64,000 bases of DNA from Chondrus crispus (Eukaryota; Rhodophyta; Florideophyceae; Gigartinales; Gigartinaceae): the NCBI RefSeq assembly GCF_000350225.1, contig NW_005179224.1:37600-101599 (forward strand). Direction: 5' to 3'. The position numbers and the translations under genes are program-made. The notes beneath the pieces were generated by a model that was not told the DNA's origin, ran no database searches, and saw only the letters and a list, made by a program, of their open reading frames with translations. Below, in pieces: positions 20,605 through 28,938 of the stretch (its first letter is position 1; the number at the start of each line of letters is the position of its first letter).

Positions 20605-21383
20605 TTATCTGCGTGCGTAACAGTTCTCTGTTATGTGCGTTATGCTGCCATGTATTTCGCACCATTGCCCTTGGTGGCCTGCTGGTTTGGTGTAGCTGGG
20701 TTTGCCTGTGGGCGGACGTTGCTGTGCTGCGCGTGTTGTGGTACGGCAGGGTGCTTTGCTGTGTTGTGTTCTGTGCTGTGATCCAGGTGCATTGGCCTGC
20801 ATGAGTTGCACTTGTTGTATGTGGTTTGTGAAGGCCTGGATTGTTAGCGGGGGTGGCCCGCCATCACCATGGCCAGTGTACTCATTTCAGGGTGATGGAT
20901 TAGTCCTTGCAGCATGTATCGAACGGTGGTGCGTTCTTCGTTGATGTTTGGGTAATTTGCGACCTGCATTTTGTATCGCATTTCCCCTTGTTGTTTCACG
21001 TAGTCCTGTAGCTGTGTGCCTTGGACGTACTTGATTCCCCTGGCTTCGGCATCCAGTATTTCATGGTGCCCGGTCGTGGAGGTGTCCACTACACTGTTTA
21101 TGAGGCAGCATATTGTGTGTGGATCGTACCTCAGTACGTGTGGGGGAAGGATCCGAACTACTTCTGTTGTGAGGCTTTGCATTATTGCTTTGCGAAGTTT
21201 GTCCGCTTTGCGCTGATGTGCGGCCTCTTGATCTGAATCAGGATCGGTGGTGTGCGGCGTAGTGAGGTGGGTGCCAGCGTCGATCGTCCTTGCGTAGATC
21301 TCGAGAGCGTCGTACCAATATGTGAAGTTGCTGCTCGCGAGTCTTGGGAGTTGTCCCGTAGGTGATCCTTGTTGTTCTGTCAT
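20605..21383 (-). pseudogene. Copia gag with CHHC zinc knuckle, broken
   Basis: Gag starts at the ATG at 21383 (MTEQQG) and is open to 20844 (180 codons), including the NFTYWYDALE block equivalent to the NYGPW block of element 1. The next frame (20605-20811) carries a zinc knuckle of the C-x2-H-x4-H-x4-C type (WCEIHGSITHITENC). A frameshift and stop separate the two. The leader between ATG and the primer-binding site is 112 bp. Confidence 0.8.
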
Positions 21384-21508
21384 GTCGTAGTCGCGGTAGA
21401 AACGGTGGAGGCGTGGAGGGTTAGTCGTTGAGCTCGTTTACCGCGGTTGAGAGTGATTGTCTGTGTGCCACGGATCGATTGTCAGTGGTGTGTTTGGTGC
21501 CCATAACC

Positions 21509-21644
21509 TGTGATGCCAAGATCGGACCGATGCCTCCTACTCCCGAAGGTAGTCGGAGCGCCGGCGGCGATATTTGCGTGTAACCTATTGGTGCCTTAAG
21601 GGCGGTGCCCTATCTTTGGGTGGTGCTCTATTTGGATGGAAGCA
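21509..21644 (-). repeat. 5' LTR of copia element 2
   Basis: 136 bp; internal to it, at 21496-21508, lies the complement of the primer-binding site GGTTATGGGCACC. On the minus strand the LTR ends ...CATCACA immediately before that site. Confidence 0.9.
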
Positions 21645-22362
21645 CAAACTTCGATTCCGGTGACGAATTGTCACTCTGGAATCCTCTACGCAGGCCGCGC
21701 TCAGGTCATTTTATAAGTTTTCGAAGCTGGAATTTGGAAATCAGAAATATGACAGCAATGCACCGATTTCCAATTTCCGTCTCGCCGTTCGGTCTATAAC
21801 ATTTAGAAACATTTCACAGACAACTAATAATATCGCACTCGAGTGCTAGGTGTGCACCCCAGGAGTGCCCATACTCGATCGTTCCATCTGCGACCGCCAT
21901 TGCAGATACCGATGCCTGCTCGTTTCCATCGTGAAATCGTTCCCTCTGCCACATGCAATTTAAGAGAAAGATGGCTGTTCTTTTCCTCGACGTGACTAGG
22001 CGGCGTCTCCCGTTCCGCAGATTATTGCGGATCGAGAAAAAAAAGAAAAATCGGAGAGACGTTGCAAATAGTTTTCTCAGCAATCTTACAGGCGTCAATT
22101 AGTTGCCTTGTTCCTCTTCGACGATCACAGCGATCAGAGAAAGTTTCTGTCTCGAAAAACATCTGTCGTTGCTTGGTGAAGACCTATTTACAAAACTGTA
22201 TCGCCTCTCTCCGGTACGATTTCGAGACCTTTGCAAGAAGTTGCAGCCGGTGCTAGAGAGGTCTCAAATTTGACGAAATTGCATAAACTCAACGAAAAGC
22301 GTTGAAACTATGCCTTGCATGGCAATGCGGATTCTAGCTGGGGCTAGCTACTTAGATACTGC
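21645..22362. other. Intergenic, no gene seen
   Basis: About 700 bp between copia element 2 and the long inverted-repeat unit. Short overlapping frames only; no repeat, domain or terminal signature recognised. Confidence 0.5.
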
Positions 22363-22626
22363 ACAGTGATTGGTTATTAAAAAGATTTTTCCTTCTTAAA
22401 AAGAACTGCGTTTGAATATTGCCTAAGCCGAATTTAAGCCTATTTATGGCTTTTATACACAGGTCGCCAATTCGGGAAAGTATATTTATTCTTTGCGCAC
22501 TGCAGCAAAGTGTGTAATTTTTGTGAAACTGAAATTCACGGTTTCAAAGAGTGAATAATTCCTTGGAGTCATGATGTAGATCAATCTCCTCTACCTTTAT
22601 GTCGATGAACTACAGATTCGACAATC

Positions 22627-23087
22627 TTGACCCATGAAGTGCGGAGGCAATGTCGCAGAAAGAGATTGCATATAGCTGGCATTTCAGAGATGCCAGCTAT
22701 ATGCAATCTCGCAGTCAGTCGAGCACATGATGCTCGGCAAGCGCTCGAGGAGGTGCTACACGGCAGTCCGATGGAGGTCTTGATGGGGCAAAAACTCCTT
22801 TACGTTCGACCGCGAGGGGTGCACAAAGGAGCAGCAGTGGCTGAAGTGTTGAGACGCTTCGATGTCGAGGGTGAGGCGCCGGACTGGGTTTGTTCTATTG
22901 GTGACGACCTAACCGATGAAGACATGTTTAAATAAATATATCGCAATGCTGACGGGAAGAATATTAGTGTTCACACATGTACAGTTGAACGGAAGAGCAC
23001 TTCAGCCAATTATTACGTACAGCATGTTGATGAAGTGCGTGACTAGTTGGAAAGGCTCACACAAGTAGATGTAAATTCGCCTTGATG
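22627..23087 (+). pseudogene. Trehalose-6-phosphate synthase/phosphatase C-terminal fragment
   Basis: From about 22713 the frame encodes the last part of the phosphatase-like domain of a class II trehalose-6-phosphate synthase: a YVRPRGVHKG block (the VKPQGVSKG box of the family), then IGDDLTDEDMF (the GDDRSDEDMF box), then TCTVERK...NYYV (the family's TCTVGxKxSxAxYY end). A TAA at 22933-22935 and a TAG near 23044 interrupt it. The first part of the open frame, before about 22713, is not homologous and contains a 49-nt hairpin. Only about 120 of the family's roughly 900 residues are present, so it is a captured fragment. Confidence 0.8.
22662..22710. repeat. Perfect 21-bp hairpin in left TIR
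   Basis: Arms 22662-22682 and 22690-22710 are exact reverse complements around a 7-nt loop (TTCAGAG). It lies at the edge of the trehalose-synthase fragment. The right TIR has the same hairpin at 33489-33537. Confidence 0.9.
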
Positions 23088-23310
23088 GGGCATAAAATAT
23101 TTGTATAGGAAGAAGACATCGCATCTTCTCAGAGCCTGTCGCTTAATGTTTTAGTCTCGGCCTTGCCTCCCTCCTCTCACTCCGTCGCTTGCTCGTGCAC
23201 ACATTGTTCGGATCGTCTAGCCTGTTTGGCAGTCAACCGTTAACAGTTCGACCCCTTTCCACATCTACCAGAATGCGATGGCCTCCTGACCTCATCCGGT
23301 TCGCTTCTCG

Positions 23311-23991
23311 CTATGCAATCTTCATATCGCGTTCTCGTTCAAACTCAACAAATGCGTAGTCTCTCAAAACTCCCTCTCGATCTAATGGCATAACAGTTGC
23401 CACAGGGCCATATGCCTCGAATGCATCCTGCAATGACTTCTCCACCATGGTAAAGGGCAGATTAGCAGCAAAGAGCGTGCAATACGCAGTTTTTGTCTTT
23501 GCAGAATCGTCGCTTTTTGGGTCCCACTGGTCTCCTCTCGTTTTTAACGATTTCCGAGGCCTTCTTCAACGCGGCGTTCCGAACACGCCGCCTTCTTTGA
23601 GCAGGTGTTTCAAAGGGTGTCTCCGGCTTGCTCTCACTTTCATCAGCCATTTTCGTATCGAGGGGTTCGGGGGACAGGAGAGAGGAAGAAGGTCGAGGCG
23701 GCGACGGTGTCTCGCGGGACAACTCTGCAGCTTCCATTGCGGCGGGGACCACTGCAGGACTTGAAAATGGATAAGATGTGGGCGAGTGCAGTGATGATGC
23801 GGATAGGAAGCGTAAATATCACCACCCGAATCCGCCCCTAGGGGTGAAGGCGGGAGAAGGAAGAGAAGAACGACTGGGGGAGGTGCAAGAGAGGATGGCG
23901 AGCGATCCGTTTTTGGGGAGAGCGCAGGCTGTTCACTTGCCACACGCTCACGCGGCGTGGCACGTATGCCCGAGTCATAATACTGATCCAT
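23311..23991 (-). pseudogene. RRM-protein gene fragment, frameshifted
   Basis: On the minus strand an ATG at 23991 (MDQYYDSG) opens a Ser/Pro-rich N-terminal region; the frame moves to 23752-23462 with an Arg/Lys-rich segment (AQRRRRVRNAALKKASEI). After a further frameshift near 23520 comes an RNA-recognition motif half: RNP2-like TLFAANLPF and RNP1-like RDYAFVEF (about 23480-23330). It stops at the TAG at 23311, before the second half of the RRM. RRM proteins bind single-stranded RNA in processing or translation. Two frameshifts and the missing C-terminal half mark it as a captured remnant. Confidence 0.65.
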
Positions 23992-24199
23992 GGAAATAAA
24001 TATCCTTATTACATAAAAAATCACATCCCGTTGCGCTGCGCTGCGCGTTGGTGTGCCGCGCGCTGGACACAGACCGCCTGCAGAGCGAGTGTACAAAAAG
24101 AAAAATATGACTATGACACAAAAATTAATTCCCGGAGACTCCCTGGGGGCTTGTCACTGCGCCCGCCCGCATCGCTTCGACCACGCCTGCTGCAGCTCC

Positions 24200-25390
24200 T
24201 GCCCGGGTAGCCCGCCCACCTCACCGACGCCCGTCCGTTTGGCGTCGCCCGCGCGCTTGCCATCGGCCGCCGGCGCGTCGGCCGCCGCTGCCGTATCTAT
24301 ACCGCCGCGCAAGCGCTACGCCCGCTCGCGACCCGACCGTCCACACCGCGCCCACCCCCGCTCCCTCCAAAATTGGCCTCCCTTTCCAGCCTGCAGTCGC
24401 AACGGCGCGTCCTCGGCTCGCCCGTGCCGCTCGAAGCCGTCGCGCTCCCGGCCTCTGTGCCTTCATCCACGTCTTGACAAACTGCTTATTGTACAGCTCA
24501 AACTGTGAGACATTCATCTCGTCGACCATTTCAGAGCTCCAAGTTTCGCCGCCTAACGGTCCCCCGAGCACCCCCTCAACCGACGCCACCGATCGCAGAA
24601 AGCAAATTCAGGTACTCACGCAACCGTCTACGAATGTAGTCATCCAGCCCGACATACGCCCCCGACGACGAGACAGACGCCGACGACGTGCCCGCCGAAA
24701 AAGTCAAGTCGCGCATGAATCACCGCTCGACGCACGTAATGCGACACAGCGGGTCGATACTCCCCGACACCGACACCTTGCCCGTCGTCAAATTGACCAG
24801 TGCGTCCACAATAGGCACTCTGCCGTTCCGCGGAGGCCGTCTGGGCGCTTGGAACCGGGGACGGTTTCCCGGGCGTAGACAAACAACAAGTGTCTCCATT
24901 CCCCGGCGACGGCGTCGACGACACTGGGACAGAAGAGCTCTTCGAGCCGCGAATCGGCGTCTGCTACTTGGGCGTGGGCTTCCCCGAAGGCCGCGTCGGC
25001 GTGGAGCTAGACTTTTGCAAAAATGCGTGGGCAGTCTGCACGAGCGGAGACTCCGTCTTCGCGGCGGCGGCCTTCTTTGCGGCCGAGGCGGCGGTCGACG
25101 AGAGTTGCAAGCCCACGTTATGCGACGTGCCTATACGGCAGGCCCTCCTAGATTGATTCGGAATGAGCTCTGCCACGAGCGGCAGTGAGGCGTACGGCTG
25201 GAGAATGACGCGATCGCCGTGTCCGAACAGGGCGAGCGGGAGGCCGAGGGCAGCGGAATCGGGCCCGTGGTCGAGCGGGGGCACGGCGGGGGCAATGGTA
25301 TCCAGGGCGCCGATGATGTGTGAACACGGGGGAGTGTGCTCTTGGGATGAGGGTAGAGCACTCTGACTCAAATATGCTAAAAATATCACA
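24200..25390 (-). pseudogene. Unrecognised GC-rich gene remnant
   Basis: The minus strand holds protein-like stretches that change frame: 25389-24964 (a segment with LPLALFGHGDRVILQPYASL, then a Ser/Ala/Lys-rich linker), about 24835-24610 (RVPIVDALVNLTTGKVSVSG, one internal stop, then a DDYIRRRLREYL helix), and 24589-24430 (EMNVSQFELYNKQFVKTWMK). Together they suggest one host gene with frameshifts and a nonsense codon. GC is much higher than in the neighbouring methylase-like gene, which fits capture from elsewhere. I do not recognise the family. Confidence 0.4.
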
Positions 25391-25603
25391 TTTCACTGTA
25401 GCTGCACTCCCAAATTATTCATTTTTCTGCTAGGGAGTTTAGCGCTACTCTCGTAGTCTCGTTCCGCGCGATTTCGCCATGTCGAACTGCGAAACTGTGG
25501 TTTGTGTTCTTGTTCAGTTGCCCGGAGAATGACTGAAGGCAACATTGTCCGGTGTCTGCCTCAGGTAGTTTTTGAAAAGACGAAGAAGGCGCCGTTGCCC
25601 TTG

Positions 25604-25954
25604 TCATTTTATAAGGGCTTGCGATCCGCGCGCGGTATCTTTTATCAATATTATGTCAGATCGAAGAATGGGTTGCAAGACGATATGAAGGATTCCATCT
25701 TTTGGACTTAGGAGAGAGCTTGTCCATGACATCTCGCGTAAAGTGTCCACGGCTTCCAGAAAATCTTGAAGGCTACGAAGAACAGCAACAAACCCTCTCA
25801 CGCGGCGTTTGTTCGAATCAACAAACATGACACCGCCGCTGTCAACTGCAGCTTGCTGATGTAATGTAGGGTAGATGTAGGACCAAAGAGACGGCCATTT
25901 CGAAGAAATGGACTCATTTCTCCAATGCAAAGCACTTCTCCGAGCAAACCGCAA
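25604..25954 (-). CDS. Small unrecognised frame, 116 codons
   Basis: It overlaps the last 41 bp of the methylase-like gene in another frame and runs on downstream. The central part (MFVDSNKRRVRGFVAVLRSL, then a DFLEAVDTLREM helix) looks protein-like with an amphipathic character. It could be a small element gene or a lost extension of the upstream gene. No family recognised. Confidence 0.25.
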   Translation of the reverse strand: MRFARRSALHWRNESISSKWPSLWSYIYPTLHQQAAVDSGGVMFVDSNKRRVRGFVAVLRSLQDFLEAVDTLREMSWTSSLLSPKDGILHIVLQPILRSDIILIKDTARGSQALIK

Positions 25955-28256
25955 CCATTTCTCGTAACTCGACGCTTATGTTTCTCACGATTTTGGCCCA
26001 GTCACATAGGTCATGCATTCCTACGCCGCATGCTGTGCACGAAAACGAAGTTTTCAATCCCGGAAAGCGACAATGCTTCTCCCCAATCCCACAGGACATT
26101 CCTTCTTTCTCCTTTTCGTTGTCGGTTTCCTTTATTCCTCTCCGAGTACATCGCTCCAGTTTCCTTCGCTTGAAGGCTTGGTCTTGAACAGATGCGACTA
26201 ACCTCCTTTTTGTCGCTTTGAAAATTTCCGAGTCATGTTCTAACGCGACGTATTGGATACCTAAGTCCAAACATGCCAAACCCATGGACATAGAGCCTGC
26301 TCTAGGATTATAACAGATACCTGCAGGTTTGCACCATTGCTCGAGAATAGATACACTGAGATCCTTTTCAATGTCTCTAACTTTAAGGATTTTGCCTTGT
26401 TCACAGCAGAGGGGATTTCGCGATTGTTGTACGTTTGTGACACAGTTCACCCACGACGGAAGGGTTGAGCTTCTGTAACCTTTTGCAAATGAGTAATGAT
26501 GCTTTTGCCTGCGATCTGGTGATCTCCAGAATACTGCTGCGATGAAGCCTGACTCTTGAGGGTGCTGTGATAATGTCTTTCTCTTGATTGTTGACGGATC
26601 TTGTATGTAAAGCACGGGATGCTTCATCATTTCCATGCCCTCCGCACATACAACTGAAAAAAGCTTCGAGAAGTGAATAAAATTGCACACGATATAGCAC
26701 ACGCCGCTCTGTTTCATCGCCATACCGCAGTGACGTACAACCTGTTTCAGGCAGTCCTCATTAGATTCATCATCTTGTAGAACAGTCATGACCATATCGG
26801 CTTTCCCCTGCACCATTTTCCACTCATCGTGTTGTGTCATGAAGTCCTCAAGTGTAGCCTGCACAATCTTCCACCCAACCGGTAGTAATTGAGATGCCTC
26901 AATTACTGACGCTGCCTCTGCAACTGATTCAACTGGTCTCTCATTGTGCCGTTCACAGGGCCCGCCTGAGTATTGACTGTGCGATAAGAGGGATGCTTTG
27001 GCCGCAGAGCCCTCCTCTTCACCGTCTTTTGAGCTTCCATTCTCTGAAGTACCTGGAGATGATAGTTCAGTGTCTGAATCAATCGCAGGATGTTTATGTG
27101 TATCTGAGTGCTCACTGTTCTCTTGAGGTATTTGTTGCAATCTTTTTCGGGCGATTTCCAAATGGTTAGTCCCATTTGGCACCAGATTTCTGCACGCAGT
27201 TTCAAGTGGTTGTATAAGGTGCTTGCTGAACGCATGTTCCTGCATTTGGATATCCAGCAGCTGCGTACACGTCATTCTTTCTGCAATTGTGGTCATCTCA
27301 TTCGGGATTTCGTCGTAATCACAAAGGGTTTTGAATTTTTCAAGCTCTTGAATTGCTTGGCGTAACTGCACCAACTGTGTCGAAACATCTTTGGGGAGAA
27401 GCGGCTTCGGAGAAGGCAAGCAATCTTGATAATACCTGATAAATCGTTTCACCAACATTAAATATTCCTCTGCCGTCACTCTTTTGGGAATTGCTCGCAA
27501 ATTTGCCAATGTGAACGCAACTTGCAAGCCTCCATCATCATTGCACATGAAATCCCGTAAGTAGTCAACTGTAGAAATGGGAAGCTTGCGAGCAACTCCC
27601 AAGATTTGGCGCTTTGTTTCAGTCTGTTTGCTCATAACTTTGTCATCCTGAACCCCTCTTGCAGTACTTGACACCAGGCGACGGGCAACTTCGGTCGCTG
27701 ATAAACATTTTTGCCGCCTTTGGCTCAACCAGGCATTCAGTTCAACGTCGTATTCGTGGCAGCGTAGGAGCGTTGCGAGGAAAGAGAGCGGGACACAGAA
27801 AGAGTGAAGAGCATTTCTCGAAAGTCCATACGCAATCTCATCTTGGGCTGGCATCGACATTACCAATTCACCTTTCAACTTGAAATCCTTCATCAAAACC
27901 CCGTCCTCCATTAGCTGTACCGCTACTCTTTTGCGGATGTGTCCATCATAACAAAAGCGATACCCTCCAGCGCGTCCATCTGTCTCTTCTCTTATCACTG
28001 CTCGTGCCACTTCTGATGCCTTTTCAGGCGTGTAGCAATGTGGCTCTCTCTCAAAGAGTAGCTGTATTTCAGGAACAGTAGCCACTCGACATGATATGAG
28101 ATAACTGCTGATGTATCCATTTTGCAGAAACCCTTCTCTGACAATATCTTCATCTCGAGGAAGAATTGGCCTGGAGTACCAGAGATTGACAATTTTACGC
28201 GGATCGACGTATTCAGTCACAGTATCACTCGTAACCTCACTTCCTGAAACCTTCAT
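25914..28256 (-). CDS. ParB-like + DNA-methylase-fold + zinc-finger protein
   Basis: This 780-codon gene is fully open. Residues about 15-115 resemble a ParB/sulfiredoxin-like domain: YVDPRKI start, a DIVREGFLQNGYI helix, and YDGHIRKR (103-110), the DGxHR-type box. A long middle region includes an acidic Ser-rich linker (about 395-440). Residues about 455-690 have the layout of a ParB-linked DNA N4/N6 methyltransferase: KADMVMT (485-491), then motif I near 647-658 (NPRAGSMSMGLA) and LGIQYVALEHD. At the motif IV position, where active enzymes have DPPY, the protein reads VLQD (492-495), and motif I has Asn for Asp, so catalysis is probably lost while cofactor and DNA binding may remain. Residues 720-780 form a Cys/His cluster (SCTACGVGMHDLC ... 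CSEKC) like a PHD-type finger, preceded by a basic KRRKLERCTRR stretch. It is divergent from the transposase-like gene, 682 bp apart. Confidence 0.75.
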   Translation of the reverse strand: MKVSGSEVTSDTVTEYVDPRKIVNLWYSRPILPRDEDIVREGFLQNGYISSYLISCRVATVPEIQLLFEREPHCYTPEKASEVARAVIREETDGRAGGYRFCYDGHIRKRVAVQLMEDGVLMKDFKLKGELVMSMPAQDEIAYGLSRNALHSFCVPLSFLATLLRCHEYDVELNAWLSQRRQKCLSATEVARRLVSSTARGVQDDKVMSKQTETKRQILGVARKLPISTVDYLRDFMCNDDGGLQVAFTLANLRAIPKRVTAEEYLMLVKRFIRYYQDCLPSPKPLLPKDVSTQLVQLRQAIQELEKFKTLCDYDEIPNEMTTIAERMTCTQLLDIQMQEHAFSKHLIQPLETACRNLVPNGTNHLEIARKRLQQIPQENSEHSDTHKHPAIDSDTELSSPGTSENGSSKDGEEEGSAAKASLLSHSQYSGGPCERHNERPVESVAEAASVIEASQLLPVGWKIVQATLEDFMTQHDEWKMVQGKADMVMTVLQDDESNEDCLKQVVRHCGMAMKQSGVCYIVCNFIHFSKLFSVVCAEGMEMMKHPVLYIQDPSTIKRKTLSQHPQESGFIAAVFWRSPDRRQKHHYSFAKGYRSSTLPSWVNCVTNVQQSRNPLCCEQGKILKVRDIEKDLSVSILEQWCKPAGICYNPRAGSMSMGLACLDLGIQYVALEHDSEIFKATKRRLVASVQDQAFKRRKLERCTRRGIKETDNEKEKEGMSCGIGEKHCRFPGLKTSFSCTACGVGMHDLCDWAKIVRNISVELREMVAVCSEKCFALEK

Positions 28257-28938
28257 GACTGCAAGACTTTCTGCCTCGCTTTAGTTGTAGGATTTGGCTA
28301 TCGTAAAAGGCAATGCCGCCAGTCTTGTGACTTCAGCAAAGGCTTCGGGTACGGGGCAATTGTTTAGAATGTTGTTTTGTGTAGGCACAAAAACCATCGT
28401 AGGCGAATGAGAGAATCACCGCTCATTCCGAAGATTTGAACATTGAGTTCAAACATTTGAACAGGTCGATCGAATGTGAGAGTTTCGGGAAGGTTAGGGG
28501 TAAGGCAGATGATATAGATATCAGTCACCCACTTGAACAAATTCCTGTTGCTCTACCATGATTTCGCGTCTTTTGACGAAATGTTTTGCGTAGGAATCGC
28601 AATACTTGTTTGGTAAAGGCAAATATTTGTCACTGTCAAGGCATTTGACAGGCGTAGAAAAGGACTTTGATAAACACTTCGAAGTGTAACCTTCAGAAAA
28701 AAAATTAAAAGCACAGCAGAGGAATCTGATATAGTTTCCTGACATCTACTATTCTGAAAACAGACCACAGTGATCGGAGCTGCTGACTTTTGGCTTCAAG
28801 CCCAATACCAGTACGGGATATGTAGTCGTTCGGCTGCACATTCTTGATCCCACACCGCAGTGCGTGCTTGCACACAGTCCATACTTGCAGGTGCGTCATT
28901 ACTACCTGAAGCGTTGAACCTTCACATACAGCGATATC
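28257..28938. promoter_or_regulatory. Divergent intergenic region between the two element genes
   Basis: This 682-bp AT-rich interval separates the start codons of the methylase-like gene (minus) and the transposase-like gene (plus), so it should hold both promoters. Short minus-strand frames (28521-28899) overlap one another and look like noise. I see no clear TATA box or operator-like repeat that I would name. Confidence 0.4.

Larger units (their letters stand above)
17041..21644 (-). mobile_element. Ty1/copia LTR retrotransposon, decayed, 4,604 bp
   Basis: Two 136-bp LTRs with about 11 differences bound the element, flanked by GACTT and AACTT, probably a mutated 5-bp target duplication. 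Gene order on the minus strand is gag, zinc knuckle, protease, integrase, RT, RNase H. Every region is interrupted by stops or frameshifts. The plus strand is strongly G/T-rich, meaning the coding strand is A/C-rich as in copia element 1. Greater LTR divergence shows it is older than element 1. Confidence 0.93.
22363..23254 (+). repeat. Left terminal inverted repeat
   Basis: Near-identical to the reverse complement of 32946-33838. Visible differences are two substitutions near 22458-22461 and a 2-bp indel near 22528. The inner boundary is after AACAGTTCGACC. The outermost bases CAGTG fit the terminal pattern of hAT-like and related superfamilies, but that is weak evidence. Confidence 0.9.

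Noticed and set aside
24688-25188. 166-codon plus-strand frame in the inverted-repeat unit
   Set aside because: Arg/Gly-rich product of GC-rich DNA; the minus strand at the same place reads as more convincing protein pieces.
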